64,000 nucleotides of DNA, taken from NCBI RefSeq assembly GCF_004769555.1, contig NZ_RQFY01000012.1:186001-250000 (forward strand), written 5' to 3'. The notes below the pieces were generated by a model. The model did no database searches and was not told the origin of the DNA. It saw only the letters and a program-made list of their open reading frames with translations. The translations under genes and the position numbers were made by a program. Source of the DNA: Leptospira koniambonensis. Its GTDB lineage: Bacteria > Spirochaetota > Leptospiria > Leptospirales > Leptospiraceae. Shown piece after piece: positions 18,661 to 28,424 of this stretch; the first letter of the stretch is position 1; every line of letters starts with the position of its first letter.

Positions 18661-19259
18661 GATCTGGTTTTTAGGAATTCGATCGCATCTTCTAAACGGT
18701 CGTCTCCCCAAAATAATTCTCCGTTTACAGTAAAGCTAGGTGCTCCAAAAATCCCGAGGTTCCTCGCTTGTTCTGTATTTTCTCTGAGTTTATTTTTGTT
18801 CTCTTCTAGTTCAGAGGAAGCGATTATCTCCTCCGGATTTTGGTCCAAGGATTTTAATATCTGAGAAAGAACAGGAATATCCGAGATGTTTTTGTTTTTA
18901 GAAAATTCTACTTTAAATACTTCTAATATAAAATCATAGATCCAGGGTTTGTCCAGATTTGCAATTGTGATCCTGGCAGCTTTTAAACCGTTTTGAGGAA
19001 AAATATCAGGTTTAGAAAAAGGAAGTCCATATTTTGTGGTCCTTCTTTCCAAATCTTTCCACATATACTTTCCTTTTGTAGGATACAAATTGAAAGGAGA
19101 GTCGGACATTCCTTGGTCTTTAAAAATTGGTCCTAATAAAAAAGGTTTCCATTCGATTTGGAAACCTTTTTGATCCGCTAATGATCTGATCCTTCCTGCA
19201 GTTAAATAAGAATAGGTGCTCGCAAATTCAAACCAGAAGGACAGGATCGGTTTTGACAT
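18657..19259 (-). CDS. 2-hydroxychromene-2-carboxylate isomerase family (DsbA/GST-kappa fold)
   Basis: A 200-residue thioredoxin-fold protein. The N-terminus LSFWFEFASTYSYLTAGRI matches HCCA isomerases, where a Ser near the N-terminus activates glutathione. Other family marks are WKPFLLGPIF near 38 and a C-terminal GIFGAPSFTVNGELFWGDDR with the cis-Pro. HCCA isomerase works in naphthalene breakdown, but many homologues act on other substrates, so only the family is certain. It shares one base with the upstream symporter gene (TAATG) and overlaps the dioxygenase gene end by four bases. Confidence 0.88.
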   Translation of the reverse strand: MSKPILSFWFEFASTYSYLTAGRIRSLADQKGFQIEWKPFLLGPIFKDQGMSDSPFNLYPTKGKYMWKDLERRTTKYGLPFSKPDIFPQNGLKAARITIANLDKPWIYDFILEVFKVEFSKNKNISDIPVLSQILKSLDQNPEEIIASSELEENKNKLRENTEQARNLGIFGAPSFTVNGELFWGDDRLEDAIEFLKTRS

Positions 19260-20158
19260 TAACTTGTTTTTTCCCTTCCCCAGATGGAAGCTAAGAAGAG
19301 TCCGCTAATCAAATGCCATACTCCCCACCAAGCTGCGATGAGTGCCATGGATCCGATCCCTTGGAAGAATGTAAAAATTAAGATGAGTCCAAGCCCTGAG
19401 TTTTGGAGTCCTGTTTCTAAAGAGATTGTTTTTCTTTCTTTATGAGCAAGGCCTGCGATCCAAGAAGCAAGATATCCCACTATCAATGCAGAACCGTTAT
19501 GAAGAAGTACTAACCAAAACAGAACAGGTCCAAACTCCACAAAGGATCTCCAGTTACCAATAAATGCGATGAGTATAAAAACACCTAGTAGAACTGTGGA
19601 TCCAATTCTCATTGGCTTTTTTAAGGAAGAAGCAACCTTAGGAAGGAAACGATTTGTAAGAGCACCTAAAATTAAAGGTAAAACCAATATTAGAAAAATA
19701 GAAAGGAATACATCTACAGGATTTAAACTGATCTCTTTTAATCTGTCTGCTGCAGGAGAATATAGTTTTCCCCAGAAGAAAAAGTTAAATGGAGTAAAAA
19801 ACCATGCAAGAACCGTTGTAGTAGCAGTTAATGAAATAGAAAGTGGAACATTTCCTTTTGCTAAAAGACTGATAAAATTTGACATATTTCCGCCTGGGCA
19901 GGCTGCCACTAAGATCATTCCAAGAGCCAGACCTGGATGCGGCTTCAGAATATAAAGTAATCCTACTGTGAGTGCTGGCAATAATACCAATTGAGAAAAT
20001 AGGCCTACAATCGCTGCCTTCGGCTGTTTTCTTAAGTTTGTAAAATCGGCGATCGTTAATTCTAAAGAAACCCCGAACATGATTAGTCCAAGGCAGATAT
20101 TCAGGACAAAAAGTCCTCCCGGACTGAAATTCAATCTGACTAAATCGTAATCTTGCAT
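19259..20158 (-). CDS. Bile acid:sodium symporter family transporter
   Basis: A 299-residue membrane protein with about nine to ten helices. It has the SBF-family layout, including GVSLELTIADF near 30, MILVAACPGGNMSNFISLLAKGNVPLS near 80-105 (the conserved crossing region) and ETGLQNSGLGLIL near 247. Bacterial relatives carry bile acids, pantoate or other organic anions with sodium. It is translationally coupled to the HCCA-isomerase-like gene, so it may import an aromatic or other acid used by that enzyme; this is inference. Confidence 0.9.
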   Translation of the reverse strand: MQDYDLVRLNFSPGGLFVLNICLGLIMFGVSLELTIADFTNLRKQPKAAIVGLFSQLVLLPALTVGLLYILKPHPGLALGMILVAACPGGNMSNFISLLAKGNVPLSISLTATTTVLAWFFTPFNFFFWGKLYSPAADRLKEISLNPVDVFLSIFLILVLPLILGALTNRFLPKVASSLKKPMRIGSTVLLGVFILIAFIGNWRSFVEFGPVLFWLVLLHNGSALIVGYLASWIAGLAHKERKTISLETGLQNSGLGLILIFTFFQGIGSMALIAAWWGVWHLISGLFLASIWGREKTS

Positions 20159-20223
20159 GTATTTCCCTAAGCGGATGAGTTATCCGCTTCCGTTTAATAT
20201 TTTAGATTTTTTTAAACTATATT

Positions 20224-21351
20224 TTAGTCCGTCCAGGTGACTAAAATTTCCCTTGGTCCGGAGAATGGTAATCTTCCGTGGGAAACAGAATAATTGTCTA
20301 TCAAAAGAACATCTCCTTTTTGCCAGGAGAAGATGGATAAATGTTTCCAGAATGCCTGACTCACCTTACCGATCTCTGAAACACTGATCTCAGAATCATC
20401 TCCAAAGACCACATTTGTGTCCTGGTCCTTAGGCTCGACTAATGTTTTCTTTAAGAATGTAAGAACATATAGAACTCCAGCTAAGATCAAGCTTCGGATA
20501 GTTCCTTGTTGTTTTAGAATTTTTGCATATTCTAATCTTGCTGCGTCTTGGTGGAATACTTGGCTATGGTTATGCCATGCCTTTGTTTTGGCGATCGGGT
20601 GTTTACGAACTGCGACTTGTTTATTAGTGAGTTTTAATCCATCTTCTGGCAGCCATTCTACCTGGAACCTTTGTTGTGCTGCAATTTTCTCCACCTGCTT
20701 TTTTTCCTTGGTAGAGAACATTTCGTCCCAACGTTTAGTTTTCCAAAGATTATAGCGAGAAGCGTTTGGTCCGTCGTATTTGCGGATATATTTCACTCCC
20801 TTAGATTCAAACTTCTTTAATAGATCCGGATCCAGGTCCTCATATATTTTTCGAAGGTCTGTGATTGGAGTTTCTCCATGTGCATTGGGTGCAACAGCAC
20901 AGAAGAACATCAGTTTACGTGGAGGTTTGTCTAAAAAGCTCATCTCAGCATGTTGCATGATAGGATAATGAGGGGGAAGCTCGCTTGCAGTATGGACAAA
21001 CTGAGTAACTTTATTTCTGGGAGAAGTTCCCAAATAGTCTGTTTTTAAATTTTTATCCAAGCTAAGAGCAACGTCTTCGAATTCTTGGGCAGAAGAAATT
21101 TGAAATCCTCTGAATAATACTGCACCGTATTCCAATAGATCTGCTTCGATCGATTTTTTATTTTTAGAGATCCATGCAGGTAAAAATCCAGACTCCAAAG
21201 CATTTGTGTCACCAGGGCCGTAAATTCTGGGAAGTTCCTTTCCGGGGAAAAAAGATCTTTCTACCCGGCCTACACCTTTCGGCTTAGTTTTGTTAGAGGA
21301 AACTTTCTTAATTGTGGATTTGCCAGATCGGGAAATTGTATTTGTTTTCAT
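20224..21351 (-). CDS. TauD/TfdA-family Fe(II)/2-oxoglutarate dioxygenase
   Basis: A 375-residue oxygenase. Iron ligands appear as His and Glu in MQHAEMSF (an HxE rather than HxD pair, as in clavaminate synthase) and the distal His in SVSHGRLPF, followed by the Arg of GPREILVTW that holds 2-oxoglutarate. NHSQVFHQDAAR lies in the variable middle. A basic Ser/Lys-rich N-terminus of about 30 residues is extra. The substrate is unknown. It is divergent from the flavin monooxygenase gene across 108 bases, so the two could share regulation. Confidence 0.87.
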   Translation of the reverse strand: MKTNTISRSGKSTIKKVSSNKTKPKGVGRVERSFFPGKELPRIYGPGDTNALESGFLPAWISKNKKSIEADLLEYGAVLFRGFQISSAQEFEDVALSLDKNLKTDYLGTSPRNKVTQFVHTASELPPHYPIMQHAEMSFLDKPPRKLMFFCAVAPNAHGETPITDLRKIYEDLDPDLLKKFESKGVKYIRKYDGPNASRYNLWKTKRWDEMFSTKEKKQVEKIAAQQRFQVEWLPEDGLKLTNKQVAVRKHPIAKTKAWHNHSQVFHQDAARLEYAKILKQQGTIRSLILAGVLYVLTFLKKTLVEPKDQDTNVVFGDDSEISVSEIGKVSQAFWKHLSIFSWQKGDVLLIDNYSVSHGRLPFSGPREILVTWTD

Positions 21352-21459
21352 AGAGACTCTCCCGTTAGAGAATGAAAACTTTTATAAAACTACAGAATGG
21401 AAAGGCAAGTCTTTTCATTTCCGCCTTGATCCGTGGGCTTCTTCTAAAATACGTATACC

Positions 21460-22611
21460 ATGAGTTCTATTGAAATTCGTTCGGAAGATCCTAAGGTTGA
21501 GATGGCATGGTTTTGTGATCTCTGTAACGGAGACTACGAATATCTGGGAGTTCCAGACCCAAAATTAAGATCGAGTTTCGAACATTGTGCCGAAATTATC
21601 CGACTCGCGGATGAGCTGGGCTATCAGAACATTCTTCTTCCTTCTTCTTACCAAGTCGGGCAGGACACTTTGACATTCGCTGCCGCGGCTTCTCAATTTA
21701 CTAAAAATATTTCCTTACTCACTGCGGTCCGTTGTGGAGAAATACATCCTCCTATGCTCGCAAGAACCATTTCCACATTAGATCATATGTTAAAGGGAAG
21801 ATTGAATATTAATATTATTTCATCCGATCTTCCTGGAACGATACGAGATTCAAAAGAAAGATATCAGATCTCTAAAGAAGTTATAGAAATATTAAAACAA
21901 TCTTGGACCCGGGATGAGATCGATTTCCAGGGAGAATTTTATAAAATAAAACTGAGTTCAGATCCTTCTAAGTCTTACCAAACAAACGGAGGTCCTTTGT
22001 TATACTTCGGAGGGATTTCAGAAGATGCAAGACAACTCTGTGCAGAATATTGCGATGTTTTTTTGATGTGGCCCGAAACTGAAGAAAGATTAGCCGACAC
22101 AATGAAAGATCTGAGTAGAAGAGCAAAGATCGCAGGAAGAAAAATAGATTTTGGCTTACGAATACATGTCATCGTAAGAGATACTGAAAAAGAAGCAAAA
22201 GATGCAGCCTCTAGATTATTATCCAAACTGGATCTACAAAAAGCAGAAGAACTCAAACATAGAGCCTTGGATTCTAATTCGGCTGGAGTCAAACGGCAGG
22301 ATGAACTTAGAAAAAGTGCAGGATCTGATCTATTCATAGAACCTAATATTTGGTCAGGGATAGGTCTTGCCAGGTCAGGCTGCGGTTCTGCGATTGTAGG
22401 AACTCCAGAACAAGTATTAGAAAAAATTCATAGATATATTAACATGGGAATTAGAGCATTTATACTCTCTGGATATCCATTGATGGACGAATGTAAAGTG
22501 TTCGCAGAAAAAGTTTTGCCTCATATCCAAACAGTTTCTTTGCCTAAGGCCCAAGGAAGAATTCCTGATAAAGAGCCTGTTACTCCTTTAACTAGTGGAG
22601 AAAGAAAATGA
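21460..22611 (+). CDS. LLM-class flavin-dependent monooxygenase, SsuD-like
   Basis: A 383-residue TIM-barrel oxidoreductase of the alkanesulfonate monooxygenase/bacterial luciferase superfamily. Features: [20 protein letters not shown] near 45, [20 protein letters not shown] near 90, [13 protein letters not shown] near 115, and a C-terminal [21 protein letters not shown]. Such enzymes use reduced flavin to cleave C-S or similar bonds; no flavin reductase gene is adjacent. The stop overlaps the next start as ATGA. Substrate assignment is not possible. Confidence 0.9.
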   Translation: MSSIEIRSEDPKVEMAWFCDLCNGDYEYLGVPDPKLRSSFEHCAEIIRLADELGYQNILLPSSYQVGQDTLTFAAAASQFTKNISLLTAVRCGEIHPPMLARTISTLDHMLKGRLNINIISSDLPGTIRDSKERYQISKEVIEILKQSWTRDEIDFQGEFYKIKLSSDPSKSYQTNGGPLLYFGGISEDARQLCAEYCDVFLMWPETEERLADTMKDLSRRAKIAGRKIDFGLRIHVIVRDTEKEAKDAASRLLSKLDLQKAEELKHRALDSNSAGVKRQDELRKSAGSDLFIEPNIWSGIGLARSGCGSAIVGTPEQVLEKIHRYINMGIRAFILSGYPLMDECKVFAEKVLPHIQTVSLPKAQGRIPDKEPVTPLTSGERK

Positions 22612-23513
22612 AAATTTCACTTTCTAAAGAAGGCCCAAATTTTTCCAGATTGGTTTATGGTTGTTGGAGATTACATTCAGATCCAAAAGGATCAGGCGTT
22701 GATCGGATCTTGGAAAAGATAGAAGTTTGTCTGGAATCAGGAATAGATACATTCGATCATGCGGATCTATATGGAGAATACGGGAACGAAGAAAAATTCG
22801 GTGCAGTCGTAAAATATAAGCCTGGGCTAAAAGACAAGATCAAGATAGTTACTAAGGCAGGGATTCAGCTTCCTGGACCAAATCGCCCGGGAATTTCAGT
22901 GAAACATTACGATACTTCCGGCAAATATCTAATAAATTCTGCGGAAAGTTCATTAAAAAAACTGAATGTAGATAAGATCGATCTACTTTTGATCCATAGA
23001 CCTGATCCGCTTATGAATGCGGATGAGATCGCAAAAACCTTCAAATCCTTGAAAGAAAGTGGTAAGGTCTTACATTTCGGGGTCTCTAATTTTACACCTT
23101 CTCAATTTTCACTTTTGCAATCCAGATTGGATTTTCCTTTGGTTACAAACCAAGTGGAGTTCCATCCATTTTATCAGGATCCGTTGACAAATGGAGTGTT
23201 CGACCAGGCCCAAGAATTTCGTATTAAGCCGATGGTTTGGTCTCCCACTGCTGGTGGCAGGATCTTTCAGCCTAAAACGGAACAAGAAACTGTTTTATAT
23301 AAAATATTAGAAGAGTTGGCAAAGAAGAAGAACACAACTATAGATGCAGTATTATTCTCCTGGTATCTAGTTCATCCTGCACAATTGGTCCCAGTTTTAG
23401 GGACGAATGAGCCTGATCGGATCAGATCTGCTACAAACTCTTTTCAAGTTCAGTTAGAAAGAGAAGAATGGTTTCAGATTTTAGAAGCAGGAACAGGTAA
23501 AAAAGTTCCTTAA
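22608..23513 (+). CDS. Aldo/keto reductase
   Basis: A 301-residue TIM-barrel NADPH-dependent oxidoreductase. The catalytic set is visible: Asp50 and Tyr55 in [13 protein letters not shown], Lys83 in VTKAG, and the His in LLLIHRPDP. The order resembles YdhF-type reductases. It overlaps the LLM monooxygenase by four bases, so the aldehyde or ketone formed by the monooxygenase may be its substrate; this link is inferred from coupling only. Confidence 0.93.
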   Translation: MKISLSKEGPNFSRLVYGCWRLHSDPKGSGVDRILEKIEVCLESGIDTFDHADLYGEYGNEEKFGAVVKYKPGLKDKIKIVTKAGIQLPGPNRPGISVKHYDTSGKYLINSAESSLKKLNVDKIDLLLIHRPDPLMNADEIAKTFKSLKESGKVLHFGVSNFTPSQFSLLQSRLDFPLVTNQVEFHPFYQDPLTNGVFDQAQEFRIKPMVWSPTAGGRIFQPKTEQETVLYKILEELAKKKNTTIDAVLFSWYLVHPAQLVPVLGTNEPDRIRSATNSFQVQLEREEWFQILEAGTGKKVP

Positions 23514-23602
23514 TAGAAAAAAATGACCATATAAGAAATTTCTAATTAGAATATAATACTTATATTTATACTGCCCGTTCGATATCAAACGGAGAACCAA
23601 AA

Positions 23603-25018
23603 ATGAAAATCGAACAAAGCAGAAAGGGGCTCACCCTTTTGACAGGGATCTTATTATTCCTGCTTAATTGTAACGGTGAGAAGGCTATTAACACGGAAAG
23701 TTTACTGGGGCTGATCCAGAAACCGGACCAAACGAAAATTGGAACAAATTACTCGGACCTTGCAGTTATTGATACTGTGAACGGGACAGGAACATTTTCT
23801 TTACTCACTTATAATGTGGCCGGATTGCTGGAACCATTTTCCAGTTCGAATCCAAGTGAGAACACTCCTTATATGGGGCCTTTGATGACTCCATTCGATC
23901 TGATCCAAGTTCAGGAAGATTTTAATTACCATGCAAGTTTGTATGCAAACGATGTGCATCCGTACAGATCCGCTACAAGTGGAGGGATGGGAATAGGCGA
24001 CGGTTTGAATACATTATCCTATTTTCCTTTTTCTGATTTTGAAAGAGTAGATTGGGATGCTTGTAATGGAACAGATTGTTTAACTCCTAAAGGATTTACT
24101 TTGGCAAGACATAAGGTGGCGTCTGGAGTGTTTCTGGATGTGTATAATTTACATACGAATGCAAGTACAGAAGAAGCGGATCTTGCTGCAAGAAGGTCGA
24201 ATGTATTACAAATTCTGAATTTTATCGAATCCAATTCTGCAGGAAACGCAGTCATTGTGATGGGGGATACGAATACAAGATATACCAGATCTGGAGACAA
24301 TATCAGAGAATTTATCAATCATGGATTTACTGATGTTTGGATCCAATTAATCCGAGGAGGATCTTATCCTACACAAGGAGCAGATGCTTTGACGGATTGT
24401 GAAGGTCATAGAACAAGTGCTGGCTGCGAGGTTGTAGACAAAATATTCTACCGTGGGAATTCCTATATTTCCTTATCTCCTAGTTCCTATTTGTTAGAAG
24501 ACGCAAGATTTGTTCACCCGGTCACTGGAGTTCCTCTTTCGGACCATTACGCTGTCTCTTCTACATTCAATTATTCTCTTTTGCGGAATTTATTGTATAG
24601 CGATACATTCGGCGGGCCGCATGGAACTGCATTCAATGATGTGAATTCTCTACCTTCTTCTCCAGCTGCGCTTAAATTAAGTTTAAGATCCGGATCGAGA
24701 GTGGACGCTGTTTCTTTACAATTAACGAACGGAACAGTCTTGAGCCATGGAGGAACAGGAGGAAGTTTGCAAGCTTTGACTTTAGGAACGACAGAGTACT
24801 TAGACCAAGTAAAACTATGTAGTGCACAAAAAAGTGGTCACACTCGGATTTTTTATGCGCAATTTCATACGAACTTAGGAAGATTCTTAACTGGAGGATC
24901 TACAACATCTTCCTGCACTACATATTCTGCGCCTAACGGCTGGGGAATCGTAGGATTTCATGGAAGAAGTGGGGACGAAATTGATCAACTAGGTGTGATC
25001 TTTGCTCCTATACAGTAA
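23603..25018 (+). CDS. Exported endonuclease/exonuclease/phosphatase-fold lipoprotein with C-terminal jacalin-like lectin domain
   Basis: A 471-residue lipoprotein (lipobox LLNC, Cys23). Residues about 60-330 form an EEP (DNase I/sphingomyelinase) domain: LLTYNVAGLL, the Glu in LIQVQEDF, YNLHTN, VMGDTNTRY and the catalytic His in SDHYAVSS. Residues about 335-471 match jacalin-type lectins: FGGPHGTAFND, RSGSRVDAVSL, LSHGGTGG and GRSGDEIDQLG. Lectin targeting of a phosphodiesterase to glycans is the obvious idea. Substrate could be nucleic acid, phospholipid or another phosphodiester. A GGAG box lies 9 bases before the ATG. Confidence 0.87.
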   Translation: MKIEQSRKGLTLLTGILLFLLNCNGEKAINTESLLGLIQKPDQTKIGTNYSDLAVIDTVNGTGTFSLLTYNVAGLLEPFSSSNPSENTPYMGPLMTPFDLIQVQEDFNYHASLYANDVHPYRSATSGGMGIGDGLNTLSYFPFSDFERVDWDACNGTDCLTPKGFTLARHKVASGVFLDVYNLHTNASTEEADLAARRSNVLQILNFIESNSAGNAVIVMGDTNTRYTRSGDNIREFINHGFTDVWIQLIRGGSYPTQGADALTDCEGHRTSAGCEVVDKIFYRGNSYISLSPSSYLLEDARFVHPVTGVPLSDHYAVSSTFNYSLLRNLLYSDTFGGPHGTAFNDVNSLPSSPAALKLSLRSGSRVDAVSLQLTNGTVLSHGGTGGSLQALTLGTTEYLDQVKLCSAQKSGHTRIFYAQFHTNLGRFLTGGSTTSSCTTYSAPNGWGIVGFHGRSGDEIDQLGVIFAPIQ

Positions 25019-25155
25019 GTGATCCATAAATTATTTAGTACGAACATTCGATAAAAATTGAGGAATAAAAAAGTGATCCATTTGTTTCTAATAGAAAGTT
25101 TCCTAAATATGTCCGAGGTTCGATGCGGGACGTATAGGATTTTTAGGAGAAATGA

Positions 25156-26052
25156 ATGTTTCGCTTTCTAACTTCAATCTTAATCGTATCTTTTCTTTTC
25201 GTCTGTAAGGCCGAAAATTCCCAAAAACAATCTGAAGATCTTTCAGACTTACGTTCTAGATCCGCAGCGGCTCCGATGCCTTCTGCGGATGGACAATCAA
25301 TGCAAGAGGCCGAGAAAAAATTGGCCGGCAAAGCAGAAGCGGGTGAAAGGGAAGAAGCACTAGAGGATCAACTCAAGACCTTTGCTACTCCTAAAATCGG
25401 AAACCTAAAGATAGGCCGTCTTTTAGAATATAAGGTAGATCTAAATTTCGAGACCAAGGATTTTATCGCTGCTCGAAAATTCTTATTAGAACTTTCAGGC
25501 AAGTATGGATTCGTTCAGAGTGAAAGCCTTCAAAATTGGGGAGGAGACACTGAACCTAGTATGACTGCTGTCATTCATGTAAAGTCTTCCGATCTATATC
25601 AGGTTTTAATGGAATTGGAGAAGATAGGAACTCTCACTTCTGAAAATATCCAAGTAGAAGATCATACTGAAAATTATACATTAGAACAGATCCATGCAAA
25701 AAGAGAGAAGATCAGGATTGCAAGAAGAACAGATCTTGGTGCCAGATCCACTCCTAAAAATGCGGCCGAGATCGAAGAACTTATCGGACAATCCGAAGAT
25801 TCTGCTGACTCTGCTGAATTCGAAAAATGGAAAATTATGGATAGAGTCAATTGGGCAAAGATCAGCATCCATATGTACGGTCCTAAAAAACCAAAAGTCG
25901 TAGAAGTTCCAAGTTTTGGAGATGCGTTTATTGATCTGGCAAGTCTTGGATTAAAACTGATACTTTCTTTGATCTATATTATTCCTTTAGCTTTGGTCGC
26001 TGCAGGGATTTTTTATATAGTCAGGTTTACCAGAAATAAATGGTCCAAATAA
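25156..26052 (+). CDS. DUF4349-like lipoprotein with C-terminal membrane helix
   Basis: A 298-residue protein with lipobox LFVC (Cys17) and a preceding TAGGAGA ribosome-binding site. After a charged linker come the features of DUF4349: a repeated alpha-beta unit (FIAARKFLLELSGKYGFVQS, HVKSSDLYQVLMELEKIG), a helical coiled section, WAKISIHMYGPKKP, and a terminal membrane helix (about 270-292). DUF4349 proteins are widespread envelope proteins of unknown function. The combination of lipid anchor and C-terminal helix would tether both ends to the inner membrane. Confidence 0.82.
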   Translation: MFRFLTSILIVSFLFVCKAENSQKQSEDLSDLRSRSAAAPMPSADGQSMQEAEKKLAGKAEAGEREEALEDQLKTFATPKIGNLKIGRLLEYKVDLNFETKDFIAARKFLLELSGKYGFVQSESLQNWGGDTEPSMTAVIHVKSSDLYQVLMELEKIGTLTSENIQVEDHTENYTLEQIHAKREKIRIARRTDLGARSTPKNAAEIEELIGQSEDSADSAEFEKWKIMDRVNWAKISIHMYGPKKPKVVEVPSFGDAFIDLASLGLKLILSLIYIIPLALVAAGIFYIVRFTRNKWSK

Positions 26053-26053
26053 A

Positions 26054-27901
26054 TTAAGAAAATATAAAGTATAACCAAAGGGTCGCAGAGATCAAAAGTC
26101 CTGCGGCCCATATATCATTCCTGAAAAATCCCCTCACTCTATATTTTTGGGGAAAACGTTTAGCTTTATGCAAAGAAACCCCCAAAAAGAATAATCCTGA
26201 AAATGCAAAACTTGTCCAAGCGCAAGTTTTAGGATCTATACCTAATCCAATTCTGGAATACACTAATAATCCAAAACCAAATAAGAAGACGACTGCCAAA
26301 TAAATAGTCTTTGTAGGAATTTTTACAGAAAATCCAGGTTTTGCTTTATTTTCGTTTTCATTCTTAGAAAAAATTAAGCTTAAGAAAATTTGGGAGAATA
26401 TTCCAAAAATACATACGATAAACACTCTATGCAGAAAATTTAATTTTTCTCCAAACGTAATATGTATTTCTGGAATTCCGGAAGATAAGACCGAATAAAA
26501 ATAAGGCAAAGAAATAGATAAGATAGGGCAGATCAATATAGTGACCCAGGCTGCTCTCGCATTGGATCTTCTCCAGAAAACTCCCACTAAAAATACAGAA
26601 AGTAATCCTAAAGTGAAATGAGCGCTTTGTCCTGAGATCTCTAAGAAAAAATTCCCTTTAGAATTTGGTGTATAAGTATATAACGCTAAGAATATGGTTA
26701 ACGCGGAGAAGAAGAGCAAAAACATTCTTCCTACACGAACCACTTCTTCGTCTTCTAGTCTTTCGCCTAAGAACTTTCTCCCTAAGAGAGTTTGTTTTGC
26801 TTTAGTATAAAAATCTACTGTAAATAATGTAGATGCAGAGTTTAACATAGAGTCCACAGAGGAAAAGATTGCTCCTAGTAATCCTGCAAGTATCAACCCT
26901 CCAAAACCATAGCCGCTCGGAACCACTAAGGATACTAGTCTCGAAAATGCTTCGTCAGGATCTACTTCTGAGACTAAGTTTGTTTGGTTCCAAAGATGAT
27001 AGGCTGCAACTCCCGTAAGCACCGTAAAAAATGGAATGATTAAAGTTAAAAAACCATCTCCTAAGATCCCGACTCTTGCTTCTCTTAAACTTTTAGCTCC
27101 TAAAGTTCTTTGGACTATAAATTGGCTTGTTCCCCAATAGAATATATGCAGAAAAAATAATCCAGTTAATGCACCAGTCCAAGGAAGAGAAGAATGATCG
27201 CTTGGTAAGAATAGATCCATTCTTTTTTCAGATGCCGAGACTAAAGCTTCTTTAGCCCATAAACCTTCCCAGCCTCCGACGGCGGGATGCCAGATTGTAA
27301 GATAGGCAAGTAAAACTCCTGCCAGTAATATCAGAACGGATTGGATTACATCCGTATAAACAACGGCCTTCAGTCCGCCAAACCAGGTATAGGCGGTAGA
27401 AAATATCCCGAGTAAAAGTACACCTTCTATATAACCTAAATTCTCCCAGCCTAGATCTTTCCAGAAGGGTAGAAGGGACCGAGATCCAATATACAATCCA
27501 GCAGCAAGTTGGATTGCGATGAATACTAAGAGTATTCCAGAATAGAGTAGTTTAGAAGATTCTCCGTATCTATTTCCTAAAAATTGGGAGAGAGTAAAAA
27601 TTTTTTTCCTTCTATATAATGGAAGAAATATATAAGAAAGAAGTAATAGAGCAGGAATAGCCCCCCACATATAATTACTTTGTGCAAAACCTACTGAGTA
27701 ACCAATTCCCAACATTCCAACGATATGGTTTGCTGAGACATTCGTTCCAAAAAGAGAGCCTGCCACTCCCCACCAAGGAAGAGATCTTCCTCCTAAGAAA
27801 TAATCTTCTCCTGAGTTTTCTTTTCGACCGACGTAAAATCCAACTCCTAAGACTAACCCCAAGGTTGATAGAAAGATGACTGCGTCAATATAGTTAAACA
27901 C
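26054..27901 (-). CDS. Sodium:solute symporter (SSS family)
   Basis: A 615-residue transporter with about 13-15 membrane helices. SSS signatures include GRSLPWWGVAGSLFGTNVSA near 38, YTDVIQSVLILLAG near 180 and a conserved SSVDSMLNSASTLFTVDFY near 350. This layout is that of SGLT/sialic acid/sugar-type sodium symporters; the solute is unknown. Translation starts at GTG. It ends one base from the convergent DUF4349 gene. Confidence 0.92.
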   Translation of the reverse strand: MFNYIDAVIFLSTLGLVLGVGFYVGRKENSGEDYFLGGRSLPWWGVAGSLFGTNVSANHIVGMLGIGYSVGFAQSNYMWGAIPALLLLSYIFLPLYRRKKIFTLSQFLGNRYGESSKLLYSGILLVFIAIQLAAGLYIGSRSLLPFWKDLGWENLGYIEGVLLLGIFSTAYTWFGGLKAVVYTDVIQSVLILLAGVLLAYLTIWHPAVGGWEGLWAKEALVSASEKRMDLFLPSDHSSLPWTGALTGLFFLHIFYWGTSQFIVQRTLGAKSLREARVGILGDGFLTLIIPFFTVLTGVAAYHLWNQTNLVSEVDPDEAFSRLVSLVVPSGYGFGGLILAGLLGAIFSSVDSMLNSASTLFTVDFYTKAKQTLLGRKFLGERLEDEEVVRVGRMFLLFFSALTIFLALYTYTPNSKGNFFLEISGQSAHFTLGLLSVFLVGVFWRRSNARAAWVTILICPILSISLPYFYSVLSSGIPEIHITFGEKLNFLHRVFIVCIFGIFSQIFLSLIFSKNENENKAKPGFSVKIPTKTIYLAVVFLFGFGLLVYSRIGLGIDPKTCAWTSFAFSGLFFLGVSLHKAKRFPQKYRVRGFFRNDIWAAGLLISATLWLYFIFS

Positions 27902-28019
27902 TGTATGTATCTCGAGAACCAGCTTTCATAGGGTTTTACTTAACACAAGTATTCCAAATTATTTTGTTTCCGGGGAAACAGTAGTTTTTAGCCTAGAATA
28001 AATTAGCCTGAGGGAAAAG

Positions 28020-28418
28020 ATGCCGACTCTGGAAGAAGCTCAAAAAGAAATTATCGCCGAGTTCTCGGAAGCTGCAGACTGGGAAGAAAGATACCAGATG
28101 CTGATCGAGATTGGAGACGAGCTTCCTGTTTTGGCCCCCGAATTAAAAACAGAAGATAGATTAGTGCCAGGTTGCCAATCCAGAGTTTGGGTTGTCCCGG
28201 AAGAAAAAGACGGCAAATTATTTATCCAAGCGGACAGCGATTCTGCGATCACGAAAGGAATGATTGCACTACTCTTAAGAGTTTTTTCAGGAAGAACAAA
28301 AGATGAGATCAAGTCAGCATCGTTGGAATTCCTGAAAGAGATCGGCCTAGATAAACATCTTTCCATGAGCCGTAGAAACGGTCTCTATTCCATGGTTAAT
28401 AAAATTAGAAGTTTCTAA
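28020..28418 (+). CDS. sufE: Cysteine desulfuration protein SufE
   Basis: A 132-residue SufE, which takes sulfane sulfur from a SufS-type desulfurase and passes it to the Fe-S scaffold. The acceptor Cys52 lies in [11 protein letters not shown], and the family sequence [19 protein letters not shown] follows. Length is typical. A GAGGGA ribosome-binding site precedes the ATG. It stands alone here with no other suf genes, so the partner desulfurase must be elsewhere. Confidence 0.95.
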   Translation: MPTLEEAQKEIIAEFSEAADWEERYQMLIEIGDELPVLAPELKTEDRLVPGCQSRVWVVPEEKDGKLFIQADSDSAITKGMIALLLRVFSGRTKDEIKSASLEFLKEIGLDKHLSMSRRNGLYSMVNKIRSF

Positions 28419-28424
28419 TATCTA

